Part shown: positions 53,166-61,791 of the stretch, in pieces
Numbering within the stretch: the stretch's first letter is position 1
How the letters are laid out: each line of letters starts with the position of its first letter
Assembly: GCF_963662805.1 (NCBI RefSeq)
Contig: NZ_OY759854.1
Location: 186,001-250,000, forward strand
From: an uncultured Cohaesibacter sp.
Lineage (GTDB): Bacteria; Pseudomonadota; Alphaproteobacteria; Rhizobiales; Cohaesibacteraceae
Length of the DNA stretch: 64,000 nucleotides
Reading direction: 5' to 3'
Translations under genes and position numbers: made by a program
Notes under the pieces: model-generated
The model's input: only the letters and a program-made list of their open reading frames with translations
Database searches by the model: none
What the model was told of the DNA's origin: nothing

Positions 53166-53433
53166 TTGCCATTTCTCAAGGCGACTGTCTATAAAATTCA
53201 GTTGGAGTGTGTGGTTAGGTGTGGATGAGAGGTCAGTCGATGTGTACGCAAACTATGCAGATGGCTTCCTTTCCGAAGACCGGTCATCGCAGAGACATGC
53301 ATGTTGAGTGATAGAAGAATGTCGATAGCGTATCGGCAACTATCTGGTCGATGTTGACGATGAGATCATCGTGGATTTGGTGCAAGACGGCATCCTTTTG
53401 CCAGACGGGTCGCAGGTCTACACAATAATACGA

Positions 53434-53464
53434 ACTTGCATGCAAGTATGCAAGAGTGCAAGAT
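53434..53464. promoter_or_regulatory. Palindrome and TGCAAG repeats upstream of the enolase-superfamily gene
   Basis: ACTTGCATGCAAGT (53434-53447) is a perfect 14-base palindrome. TGCAAG recurs at 53441, 53449 and 53458, at 8-9 base steps. It is about 70 bases before the start of the enzyme at 53517 and is the probable operator of the GntR at 54709. The rest of the 450-base gap shows no gene. Confidence 0.5.
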
Positions 53465-53516
53465 GCCGTTCAAGATCGGTGAATGATGAGCCGGATCGTT
53501 GAAATTGGTGAAGAAG

Positions 53517-54653
53517 ATGAAGATTACTGAAGCGAAGGTTTCCGCTCACAGGCTCCCCCCCAGCGTCCCGTGGGAAGATGCAACCAACAAAGTTGATGGA
53601 CTGGAGTTCATTGTCGTCGAACTCTTTACGGATACCGGCCTTTCCGGAACCGGTTTCACCTATACAGTTGATATCGGTGGGTCCTCGATAAAGGCGTTGA
53701 CCGAAGACTATCTTGTTCCTTTGGTAATCGGCATGGATCCGCTCTGCTATGAGCAGATCTGGAGCAAGATGCAGCGGCAGTCCCGTCGTTTGGGCACTGG
53801 CGTGAATGTCATGGGAATGGCCGCAATCGACATTGCGGTTTGGGATCTGATCGGGAAATTCTATGGTCAACCCCTCTACAAGCTGATTGGAGGTGCTCAG
53901 GACTCCATTCCTGCTTACATCAGCGAGATCAATCTGAAGGCTCAGGACAGCTTGAATGACATATTGGCACGTGTCGAAGGCTATATGAGCGAGGGATACA
54001 AGGCGGTCAAAATCAAGATCGGGCGTCCGGATATCAATGAGGATATCGAGCGTATCGTCCGGATCAAGCAGCTATTGGGCAAATCAGGTCAGCTTTTTGT
54101 GGACCTGAACCAGGGATGGACAGCGCATGACGCACTGGTAAAAGCGTCACAACTGGATAGTCTTGGTCTTGGATGGATAGAAGAACCCATTCTTTTCAGC
54201 GATGTGGCCGCACACAAACAATTGCGCCAGACCATAACAACTCCAATTGCACTGGGCGAAAGCCTTCATTCCCGATCCCAGGTTCTGAGCTACCTTCAGG
54301 CTGGCGCGGTGGACTATGTTCAGGTCGATGTTGCCTTCATCGGCGGTATCACGGAATGGCTGAAAATTGCACATTTGGCAGACGTCTTTGGCAAGAAAGT
54401 CGCACCGCATTACATGATGGAGCTTTCCCTGCAATTGCTATGCGGCGTTACCAACAGCTTCATGCTTGAAAATGTGATAGGTGGAAGCTTCACGGAACTG
54501 GGGCTTCTTGAAGAACCGATCACTGTGAAGAACGCGGTCGGCGTTCCGCCGGACAGACCCGGTCATGGTATCATTTTTGATCGGAAGGCGTTGGACAAGG
54601 TGAAACTCGATCCGGTTTCGATCCGCAATCAATTCAGCGGTGGAAGCAAGTAA
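53517..54653 (+). CDS. Mandelate racemase/muconate lactonizing enzyme family (enolase superfamily)
   Basis: 378 residues. The barrel-end residues of the mandelate racemase-type group are visible: Lys165 and Lys167 in KAVKIKIG, Asp196 and Asn198 in VDLNQGW, Glu222 in WIEEP, Glu248 in ALGES and His298 in APHYMMEL. It should abstract the proton next to a carboxylate and either epimerise or dehydrate a sugar acid. The ATG at 53517 has only a weak ribosome-binding site. It lies with a GntR and a TRAP transporter; the cargo is thus probably an aldonic or aldaric acid. Confidence 0.92.
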   Translation: MKITEAKVSAHRLPPSVPWEDATNKVDGLEFIVVELFTDTGLSGTGFTYTVDIGGSSIKALTEDYLVPLVIGMDPLCYEQIWSKMQRQSRRLGTGVNVMGMAAIDIAVWDLIGKFYGQPLYKLIGGAQDSIPAYISEINLKAQDSLNDILARVEGYMSEGYKAVKIKIGRPDINEDIERIVRIKQLLGKSGQLFVDLNQGWTAHDALVKASQLDSLGLGWIEEPILFSDVAAHKQLRQTITTPIALGESLHSRSQVLSYLQAGAVDYVQVDVAFIGGITEWLKIAHLADVFGKKVAPHYMMELSLQLLCGVTNSFMLENVIGGSFTELGLLEEPITVKNAVGVPPDRPGHGIIFDRKALDKVKLDPVSIRNQFSGGSK

Positions 54654-54708
54654 GCCGGATGTGTAGCGGCTGTTGACAGTCATACGGCGACGAAATGGAA
54701 GTGAGATC

Positions 54709-55416
54709 ATGCTCGATCAAAAGAGAAGGCGGTTGCAAGTCGAGACAAAGCGATTGGATGGCGTCATTTACGACGATTTGAGAGTGCGCATTGTTTCACT
54801 GCATTACAGGCCAGGAGAGATGATCTCCGAAAACGAAATATCATCTGAATATGGTGTCAGTCGGACACCGGTCAGTCGGGCCTTTGTCCGCCTTGCGCAT
54901 GAAGGCCTTATTGACATTCAGCCTCAAAGGGGGGCTCAGGTTTCATTTCTATCCAAACAGAATGTGTACGAAGCACAAAATGTGAGGGAATGCCTCGAGA
55001 TTTCAGCCTTTTCAGAAGTTGCAGCCAATTGGAATTCAGATGATGGCAGATACAAGGACGCTGACAAGAAGATAAAGAAACTCATCGAAGCGCAAAAGAA
55101 GGTCATCGAACTGAATGACTATATTTCCTTCACCAAGCTCGATGAAGACTATCACAGTACAATTCTCCAACTGGCCGGAAACATGACTTTGTTCAGGGTC
55201 GTGGAAGAAATGCGCGCCACTCTCAATCGTGTGCGCTACATCGAGTTGCAGGAGGCACATCATGGTCCCCCTGCAATCGTCCATCACGAAGAGATCTGGG
55301 ATGCTATTTGTCAGAACAATGTAGCCCACACTCAGGAGAAACTCAGGCTGCATCTTCGCATGCTTGAACCCCTTCGGGAAACACTCTTCGAAAAGCATCG
55401 AGATCTGTTCGTCTAG
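54709..55416 (+). CDS. GntR family regulator, FCD subfamily
   Basis: 235 residues. The winged helix has ENEISSEYGVSRTPVSRAF. The FCD domain has KLDEDYH, HHEEIWDAI and RLHLRML as the metal-binding helices. I use the ATG at 54709 (GGAAGTGA upstream); a longer frame starts at 54673. Third FCD regulator of the window. Placed between the enolase-superfamily gene and TRAP genes it should control both. Confidence 0.92.
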   Translation: MLDQKRRRLQVETKRLDGVIYDDLRVRIVSLHYRPGEMISENEISSEYGVSRTPVSRAFVRLAHEGLIDIQPQRGAQVSFLSKQNVYEAQNVRECLEISAFSEVAANWNSDDGRYKDADKKIKKLIEAQKKVIELNDYISFTKLDEDYHSTILQLAGNMTLFRVVEEMRATLNRVRYIELQEAHHGPPAIVHHEEIWDAICQNNVAHTQEKLRLHLRMLEPLRETLFEKHRDLFV

Positions 55417-55516
55417 GAACGGTCTGAAACTTCGAATTGTCAAACTTCTACCCACGGGTTCGGAAATTTTCCCTTCACCGAACGGTTCCGTGTGTCATCA
55501 ATCAGGGAGGAATCTG

Positions 55517-56539
55517 ATGAAAAAGACAGAAATTTTCAAATCGACATTGGCTGCTGCAGTCCTGTCACTAAGTCTGATGCCAGTTCATGATGCGCTGGCG
55601 AAAACAAATCTTCGCTTTGCGCATGGCATGGGTCCGGGAGAAGTCGGATATACCATGTTTCAGGAATTCGCAGACAATGTAACCGAACGCACCAACGGGG
55701 AAGTGACCTTTTCCATTTTCCCCGCAGATCAGCTTGGCAAGGAAGCCGACACGTTGATTCAGGCCAAAAACGGGGCCATCGATATCACCGCCGGCTCCAT
55801 GGCCATGTTGTCCCCGTTGGTGCCCTCGATGGAAATGGTCAATGCGCCATTTCTCTGGAAAGACTGGGATGAGGCTCGTACGGTTATCGATGGTGCTGCC
55901 TTCGATCCCGAATTCCAGATCCTCAAGGAAAAACACAATCTTGTGCCGCTGACCCGTACTTTCTATTTCGGCTGGCGGGATTTCACCCTGTCGAACACGG
56001 AAGTCAAAAAGCCTGAAGACATGGCAGGACTGAAAATCCGGGTTCCGGAGAATCCGCTGTGGGTTGAAATGGTCAAGACTCTAGGCGCTGTGCCAACACC
56101 GATTCCGTTCTCTGAAGTCTACACTGCACTTCAGCAAAAGGTTGTCGATGGTCAGGAGAACCCGGTGCCGACAATTCAGGCCAGAAAATACTATGAAGTT
56201 CAGCAGTATCTCACCGTTTCGAAGCATATGCTGCAAACCAACCTGATCCTGATCAATAAAAATTCTCTCGCAAGACTGAGTGAAGAAGACCAGAAAATTC
56301 TGTTTGAAGAAGCATCCAAAATTGCCACCAAGAACGCAGAACTGGTGCAAAAACAAGAAGAAGATGTTCTGGCTGAATTCAAATCTTCCAACAAGATCAC
56401 CGTTGTTGATGATGTTGATCGCGACGCTTTTCTGGAGGCTGTCCAGCCTGCAAACGAAAAACTCGCAGAAAGCCGTTGGGGCCTCGACAATTACAAACGC
56501 CTTCGTGCTGCGATCGATCAGTATCGAAGCAAAATCTAA
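55517..56539 (+). CDS. TRAP transporter periplasmic binding protein (DctP)
   Basis: 340 residues; Sec signal peptide ending near DALA. DctP traits are RFAHGMGPGEVGYTMFQEF, the carboxylate Arg in LKIRVPENPLWVEM, PTPIPFSEVYTALQQKVVDGQEN and QYLTVSKHMLQTN. The ATG at 55517 has GGGAGGA upstream. It is 100 bases behind the GntR gene and the first TRAP gene of the operon. Confidence 0.94.
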   Translation: MKKTEIFKSTLAAAVLSLSLMPVHDALAKTNLRFAHGMGPGEVGYTMFQEFADNVTERTNGEVTFSIFPADQLGKEADTLIQAKNGAIDITAGSMAMLSPLVPSMEMVNAPFLWKDWDEARTVIDGAAFDPEFQILKEKHNLVPLTRTFYFGWRDFTLSNTEVKKPEDMAGLKIRVPENPLWVEMVKTLGAVPTPIPFSEVYTALQQKVVDGQENPVPTIQARKYYEVQQYLTVSKHMLQTNLILINKNSLARLSEEDQKILFEEASKIATKNAELVQKQEEDVLAEFKSSNKITVVDDVDRDAFLEAVQPANEKLAESRWGLDNYKRLRAAIDQYRSKI

Positions 56540-56550
56540 GGGTGAACCTC

Positions 56551-57075
56551 ATGAATGTCGATCTTTTGCAAAAGATCGATGGCTTCCTAGGGCGTGCCGA
56601 GAAGGTTTTTCTTGGCGCGTCCCACGGGATCATTGCCGTCCTGATCATAGTCGCTGTCTTTTGTCGATATGCCCTGTCTTCTCCTCTGACATGGAACGAA
56701 GAATTTGTCGTGACGCTCTTCACGTGGATGATTTTCATCGGATTGGCCAACGGCTTTAAAAACCGCTCTCACATCGTGATTGAAATTCTCATGCTGATTT
56801 TGCCAGCACCGTTGAAGAGAGTTGCTGCCCTCATTTCCGTCTCTGTCACTCTCATTACGCTTGCCGTTCTTGTTTGCTTCGGTGCCGTGGAAGTATCCCA
56901 GATGATCGAAATCACCACTCCGATGCTCGGCATCTCAACCGCGTGGTCGATTGCAGCTTTGCCTGTCGGCATGGCTCTGGCCCTGTTTCATGTCCTGATT
57001 GCCTTTCTGACAGACGGACCTGAAGCCACTCTTTGGCCTACTGCCGAACAAACATTGGAAACCGAGGACGCCTGA
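56551..57075 (+). CDS. TRAP transporter small permease (DctQ)
   Basis: 174 residues, four helices. VFCRYALSSPLTWNEEFVVTLF is the family pattern, and KNRSHIVIEILMLIL follows. The ATG at 56551 is 11 bases behind dctP; the reading frame further upstream overlaps it and is not used. The stop precedes the dctM start by one base. Confidence 0.92.
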   Translation: MNVDLLQKIDGFLGRAEKVFLGASHGIIAVLIIVAVFCRYALSSPLTWNEEFVVTLFTWMIFIGLANGFKNRSHIVIEILMLILPAPLKRVAALISVSVTLITLAVLVCFGAVEVSQMIEITTPMLGISTAWSIAALPVGMALALFHVLIAFLTDGPEATLWPTAEQTLETEDA

Positions 57076-57076
57076 C

Positions 57077-58348
57077 ATGGCCATATTAGTCACCACGTTT
57101 GCTGTGCTGCTCCTGCTCGGGACGCCCATCGCCATCACGATGATCGCGTCGTCCGGTCTCGTTATCTGGCTTGATGGTATTCCCCTGACCGTTCTGACAC
57201 AGCGTGTCTATTCCGGACTTCAGTCCTTTCCTCTTCTTGCCATCCCTCTGTTCATCCTGGCTGGCGTCCTGATGAATGAATCCGGTATCAGCGATCGTCT
57301 GTTTGGGTTCACCCGGGCTCTTGTCGGTCACATACGGGGAGGCCTTGCCCAAACGATCGTGGTTGGCAACGTTCTCATGGCAGGCATCTCCGGGTCTTCC
57401 ATTGCAGATACCGCCGCAACGGCCCGCGTTCTGGTTCCCCAGCTTGAAAAAGCAGGGTATGGGCGGCCCTTCGGCGCAGCCATCTCCGCAGTTGCAGGAT
57501 CTCTCGGCCCCATCATCCCGCCATCTATTTTGATGGTGATCTATGCGTGGCTCGCGAACGTGTCACTGGGCGCCTTGTTTGTCTCTGGGATCATTCCGGG
57601 CATTCTCATGGCCTGCGTGATGATGAGCGTTATCGCAATCCTCGCCCGGTTGCGTGGCTACCCGGTGGACCGTGCGTTTTCCCTCGAAGTGGTCTGGCAG
57701 CAGTTCAAGCGTTCCATTCTCGCTCTGGCCATGCCGGTGATCATTCTGGTGGGCTTTCGTCTTGGTGCCGTAACCGCAACCGAGATTGCAGGAATTGCGG
57801 CCGCCTACGCAGCCATCGTTGGTGTCTTCATCTATCGCACGGTCTCGATAGGCAGTTTGCCCCGCATCATCGCAACAACTGCCAGAGAAACAGCGGTCAT
57901 TCTGTTCATTGCAGCAGCAGCAACCCCCTTGAGCTGGGTTCTCGGCATCGAACAGGCTCCACAGATCATCGTCGAGTTCATTTCAGGGGTGACCTCTACC
58001 CCTTGGGTTGTTCTGCTGATCCTCAACATCGCTTTGCTGATTGTTGGCATGTTCATGGACACCATCGCCGTCATCATCATCCTTGTGCCGATCCTTCTGC
58101 CCTTGTTGCAGGCAATGCAGATCGATCTGACGCAGTTCGGGGTTGTTCTTCTTATCAACCTTGTTCTGGGACAATTGACGCCACCAGTCGGGGTCCTGCT
58201 GTTTGTTGCCATGACCATTTCCAAGGTCTCATTGGTGCAGGTTTTCAAAGAGACAGTACCCTTCTTTCTCTCGCTGCTGGTTGCCCTGATGCTGATCACC
58301 TACATCCCTGAAATCAGTCTGTGGCTTCCTGCTTTCCTCGGGTTCTAG
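57077..58348 (+). CDS. TRAP transporter large permease (DctM)
   Basis: 423 residues. SGLQSFPLLAIPLFILAGVLM, ISGSSIADTAATARVLVPQLE, GPIIPPSILMVIYAWL, NLVLGQLTPPVGVLLFVAM are the landmark segments. It ends the TRAP operon and is followed by a strong terminator at 58373. Confidence 0.95.
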   Translation: MAILVTTFAVLLLLGTPIAITMIASSGLVIWLDGIPLTVLTQRVYSGLQSFPLLAIPLFILAGVLMNESGISDRLFGFTRALVGHIRGGLAQTIVVGNVLMAGISGSSIADTAATARVLVPQLEKAGYGRPFGAAISAVAGSLGPIIPPSILMVIYAWLANVSLGALFVSGIIPGILMACVMMSVIAILARLRGYPVDRAFSLEVVWQQFKRSILALAMPVIILVGFRLGAVTATEIAGIAAAYAAIVGVFIYRTVSIGSLPRIIATTARETAVILFIAAAATPLSWVLGIEQAPQIIVEFISGVTSTPWVVLLILNIALLIVGMFMDTIAVIIILVPILLPLLQAMQIDLTQFGVVLLINLVLGQLTPPVGVLLFVAMTISKVSLVQVFKETVPFFLSLLVALMLITYIPEISLWLPAFLGF

Positions 58349-58372
58349 GGTCAGGCTTCTCCACTTGCTAAT

Positions 58373-58407
58373 CCTGCTCTGTCTCAGCTTCTATGAGACA
58401 GGGCAGG
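58373..58407. terminator. Terminator between TRAP and hut-side genes
   Basis: CCTGCTCTGTCTC pairs with GAGACAGGGCAGG (13 bp, one G-U pair, nine-base loop), followed by CTGATTTG. It separates convergent genes. Confidence 0.65.
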
Positions 58408-58548
58408 CTGATTTGACCAAGCAGGATTTTGCTTCATCGGCGCCCTATCAAGGGACGCGAAGATGAGACAGACATCCGGTTCGCAGATAGTGCGTATCAG
58501 GAAATCGGCGATGCGTTCCGTACAGCCATCAGCGTTGCGCTAAGACCT

Positions 58549-59421
58549 CTAGTACTCCTCTTCGAAAATGGCGAGGAGACCGGCTCGATAGTCCGCGTAA
58601 CGCGGCACGAAGCCGAGTTCTGTTCTGGCACGCGAAATATCCAGCCGCTTGCATTCGTCATAAAAATGCATTGCCATGGGTGGAAGTCCTGCTTCTTCAA
58701 TCGGAACCCGAGGGGGGCTTGGTTGCCCGAGAAGGCTGGCGGCATAGTCCAGAACATCATCCGAGGCCGCAGGATTTCCATCAGCAATATGGAAGACCGG
58801 ACCGGCAAAGGGTCTCTCTATGCCTTTCAGGCAGGCTGCCACGATATCATCGACATGGATGCGATTGAATACCTGCCCGGGTTTGATGATGCTGCGTGCC
58901 TGTCCACTCCGGATGCGGGAAAAGGGAGAGCGGCCCGGACCGTAAATCCCCGGCAGACGGAAAATCTGGACGGCCTTGTGTGCGACCTTTGCAAAGTCCA
59001 GCCATCCCTCTTCCATGGCCAGTCGCCGCCGATTGGCCTCTGTCAGCGGGCTAGGCGGAAATGTCTCGTCGATCCACTGTCCTGCGGCATCGCCGTAGAC
59101 TCCGGTGGTTGAGAGAATGCCAATCCACTCCAGCTCTTGAGAAGACGCCAATCTGTCGCGATGGCGCAGCAGGCTTTGATCCCCGTTCTCATCCGGCGGT
59201 ATGGAGACAAGGCAATGGGTAACCCCTTCCCACGCGGATGGAGGCAATGGCTCCGAACCATCAAACAGATGTGGCGTAATGCTCTTGGTTGCGAGCGCTT
59301 GACAGCCTTCGGTGGTGCGCGATGTGCCAGATACTTGCCAGCCATCATCAAGCAACACACCGGCAAGGCGGCTGGCGCTGTAGCCGCACCCAAGCGCCAT
59401 CAAATGACCGGTCTTGCGCAT
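58549..59421 (-). CDS. NAD(P)-dependent SDR / epimerase-like protein
   Basis: 290 residues of the extended short-chain dehydrogenase fold. N-terminal LMALGCGYSASRLAGVL is the nucleotide-binding stretch, STTGVYGDAAGQWIDE contains the catalytic Tyr region, and FRLPGIYGPGRSPF with VFNRIHVDDIVAACLKGI are typical of epimerase-like members (YeeZ type). It starts 3 bases behind hutX, so it is the third gene of the haem-use operon, although its role there is unclear. Confidence 0.85.
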   Translation of the reverse strand: MRKTGHLMALGCGYSASRLAGVLLDDGWQVSGTSRTTEGCQALATKSITPHLFDGSEPLPPSAWEGVTHCLVSIPPDENGDQSLLRHRDRLASSQELEWIGILSTTGVYGDAAGQWIDETFPPSPLTEANRRRLAMEEGWLDFAKVAHKAVQIFRLPGIYGPGRSPFSRIRSGQARSIIKPGQVFNRIHVDDIVAACLKGIERPFAGPVFHIADGNPAASDDVLDYAASLLGQPSPPRVPIEEAGLPPMAMHFYDECKRLDISRARTELGFVPRYADYRAGLLAIFEEEY

Positions 59422-59424
59422 GCT

Positions 59425-59925
59425 TCACCCCGCAATGCTGTCGCGCAATGTCTTGAAGGCATCGACCTGGCCAGGCAGGATGTTACGATCCTCATCTCTT
59501 CCGAGATAGACTTTGAACATACATGTGCCGTCTTTGGCATAGAACTGAACGGAGTGGGTCTCCGAATTCATGAATGTGCGCGATACGAAGGCGATCAACT
59601 CGCAGGCGTCGGCCTTCAAATGCCCGCCAATCGGCTTGCCGTGCAGATTGTAATATCCGTGACCCAGACTTCCATCGGGTATCTGCCCCTTCGCCTCGAA
59701 GATCACGGTTCCTGTATTGACAATGAACGTGATGTCGCCCCAATCACGCATGCTCTGCATGACGTCCACAAAATGCTCACCATCGACGCAGTGAGCTTCC
59801 CCCTCGGGCAAGTTGCGGACCACATCAATTACCCGCACATTGGCGCGTTTTGCGATGTCTTCCAGCGCCGATGTCGGCTTTTCAGCCAGTGCAGCGGCGA
59901 CGCGTGCCGAAATTTCTTCAGACAT
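59425..59925 (-). CDS. hutX: Haem utilisation carrier protein HutX
   Basis: 166 residues of the HutX/ChuX family, cytosolic haem carriers. Family segments are EDIAKRANVRVIDVVRNLPEG, GDITFIVNTGTVIFEAKG, GHGYYNLHGKPIGGHLKADAC and FYAKDGTCMFKVYLGRDE. I prefer the ATG at 59925 with AAGGAA upstream; 59943 is an alternative. It overlaps hutW by 8 bases. It receives haem for, or handles product of, the radical-SAM enzyme. Confidence 0.9.
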   Translation of the reverse strand: MSEEISARVAAALAEKPTSALEDIAKRANVRVIDVVRNLPEGEAHCVDGEHFVDVMQSMRDWGDITFIVNTGTVIFEAKGQIPDGSLGHGYYNLHGKPIGGHLKADACELIAFVSRTFMNSETHSVQFYAKDGTCMFKVYLGRDEDRNILPGQVDAFKTLRDSIAG

Positions 59926-61357
59926 GTTCTGTTTTCCTTGCATTCTTGTGGTTTGAATGTGGGTGTCGGGAAGGCTTGTGTCCTGCGTTGCCGCTCTGGT
60001 CTGGCGGAAGAAAATGGCCGGACAGCCACGCCACCATCCTTTGTGTCATTTGGACATTCCAGAAGCGCCCCGGCAGCGTCAGGTCGAAGAAGCGGTGCCT
60101 TGACACCATGAGACCGGCTTCCTGATATTGTTCAAGCAATGGCTGAAGGAGTTCAAGAACGTCCTGTCCTTTCATCCTGCTTTCGAGCTGCGCCGTCCTG
60201 ATCGCCGAAGGATCAATCCGGGATCTCTCCATCCCGGCGCGAATTGCGTTCATCACCGGCGTGAATGCGGTTGGTCGCGACATGCCGATCACCGGGTTTT
60301 TCCCCGCTTCGACCAGCTTCCCATATGCTGCAAGAGACGGATTGTTGAAAAAGCTGCAGCCATTCAACTTACCGCCCGCCCCGGAGCCGAAGGCGAAGAA
60401 ATCCCAACCTGTCTTGGCCCCGAAATTGTACACGGACCGTTCCCTGAGCCCCAGATTGCGCCAATGGGACGGTGAGATCTGTTCCCAGCCCATCGTCTGC
60501 ATCACTTCGGTGCCGTATGCGTAATATGTGCCCAGCTGTTTTCTGGTTACCGGTTCAAGCTTGCCTTTCTCAATGGATAGCATGAGTGGCGTACCCGGGA
60601 TCAGGTTGAGGCCATAGTGATCGACCCCATCCAGACCCAACTGATCAACGATCGTAAGATCGTCCTGCCAACTCTTGAGAGTTTGACCCGGCAGGCCATA
60701 CATCATGTCGATGACGATTGCGGCGCTATCCATGGCCATCAAGGTTTGCAGGGTTCGAATGACGTCGTCCTTGGTGCGCTTTCGACCAAGCGAGCGACGA
60801 ATGCGGGTATCAAAGGTTTGCACGCCAAGTGAAACTCGGTTGACGCCTGCCTTGAAGGCGGCCTCCATCTTGTCCTCTGTAAAGGAATGCACCCGACCTT
60901 CCAGAGTGATTTCGCAATCGGGAGCCAGTGGCAGGAGTGTCCGCAAGCCGGAGACGAGACGGTCGATGTCCTTTGCCGCGAGGGCGGTTGGTGTGCCTCC
61001 ACCAAAATAGAGCGCGCGTAGTGGTGGTCCTTCCATCACTTTCTTGCCTTCAAACGTGGCAGCCTGCTTCAGGACGAGATCGACGTAGGACGCACCCGCA
61101 TCGACCCGCCAAGGGTTTTGATAGAAGCCACAAAACAGACAATGATTTTCGCAGAAGGGGATATGCACATATGCCATGCCGGGGGCGGTCCTGCCCGTGT
61201 TGAGGCAATCTTGCCATGCGGCCTCCTGCTCATCGTTGGCAACCGGCACTTGCCCATTGGTCGAGTGTGCCTGTCGGCCATCGTCAAATGCATCTGCAAG
61301 AGGGGTTTGCGTTACCTTGGCAAAATACGGGGTGGGGTCTGATATGGCTGTCAACAA
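59918..61357 (-). CDS. hutW: Radical-SAM haem-degrading protein HutW
   Basis: 479-residue relative of HemN; HutW/ChuW proteins open haem without oxygen by radical SAM chemistry. The 4Fe-4S motif is HIPFCENHCLFCGF (Cys at about 69, 73 and 76 of this start) and ALYFGGGTPTA follows. I suggest the TTG at 61357 with AGGAG 4 bases before; the frame is open to a TTG at 61441 with no ribosome-binding site, so the start is uncertain. The C-terminal tail is rich in His and Lys. First gene of the hutW-hutX-SDR operon, divergent from the TonB receptor. Confidence 0.9.
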   Translation of the reverse strand: MLTAISDPTPYFAKVTQTPLADAFDDGRQAHSTNGQVPVANDEQEAAWQDCLNTGRTAPGMAYVHIPFCENHCLFCGFYQNPWRVDAGASYVDLVLKQAATFEGKKVMEGPPLRALYFGGGTPTALAAKDIDRLVSGLRTLLPLAPDCEITLEGRVHSFTEDKMEAAFKAGVNRVSLGVQTFDTRIRRSLGRKRTKDDVIRTLQTLMAMDSAAIVIDMMYGLPGQTLKSWQDDLTIVDQLGLDGVDHYGLNLIPGTPLMLSIEKGKLEPVTRKQLGTYYAYGTEVMQTMGWEQISPSHWRNLGLRERSVYNFGAKTGWDFFAFGSGAGGKLNGCSFFNNPSLAAYGKLVEAGKNPVIGMSRPTAFTPVMNAIRAGMERSRIDPSAIRTAQLESRMKGQDVLELLQPLLEQYQEAGLMVSRHRFFDLTLPGRFWNVQMTQRMVAWLSGHFLPPDQSGNAGHKPSRHPHSNHKNARKTEHV

Positions 61358-61514
61358 GCCGCTCCTGAAACTGGGTGACCGCCGAATGATCTGGCGGATT
61401 TCTGCTTCGAGAAGTCTATTAAACTTGTATTTCAGATTCAAGATATAAGCTTTAAGGACAAATACAGATCTTCGCGTTTCTGGAATTTTGTCAATATTTT
61501 CAGATGTTTACTCA

Positions 61515-61529
61515 TGATGCCAGCTGTCA
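61515..61529. promoter_or_regulatory. Weak IRO-like motif between hutW and receptor
   Basis: TGATGCCAGCTGTCA fits TGA-N9-TCA, the iron-responsive operator of RirA, but its inside is not palindromic and such a match is not rare by chance in 350 bases. Confidence 0.25.
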
Positions 61530-61706
61530 CTGCCTGATTTTCACCTGCGCGAGCCGGGGCAAATCGAATGTTATTGCGATCAAACTCGACAAATCTAACG
61601 AGGCACTTTCCATGCTTCGAACGGCAAAAAATACAATGATGTACAAAATGTGTTAATTCTGCAACATCAAGCAATAAATCGTGAATATTGCGAAAAATTC
61701 ATATTA

Positions 61707-61721
61707 TGAGTCTAAGACTCA
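61707..61721. promoter_or_regulatory. IRO-like (RirA) operator before the haem receptor
   Basis: TGAGTCTAAGACTCA is a perfect 15-base palindrome and fits the TGA-N9-TCA iron-responsive operator bound by RirA in Rhizobiales. It is 71 bases upstream of the receptor start. Apart from this, the weak motif at 61515 and the hexamers at 61740 I see no further feature in the 350-base gap. Confidence 0.6.
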
Positions 61722-61739
61722 ACATATAAGGTTGCCCTC

Positions 61740-61763
61740 GGACCCGGACCTGGACTTGGACTA
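61740..61763 (+). repeat. Four tandem GGAC-type hexamers in the receptor leader
   Basis: GGACCC, GGACCT, GGACTT and GGACTA follow each other without gaps in the 5' leader, 28 bases before the start codon. Confidence 0.6.
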
Positions 61764-61791
61764 AGACAACAACTAGAACTAGGCAGGGATA

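Noticed and set aside
59137..60111. 324-codon plus-strand frame
   Set aside because: Antisense to SDR and hutX; no domain seen.
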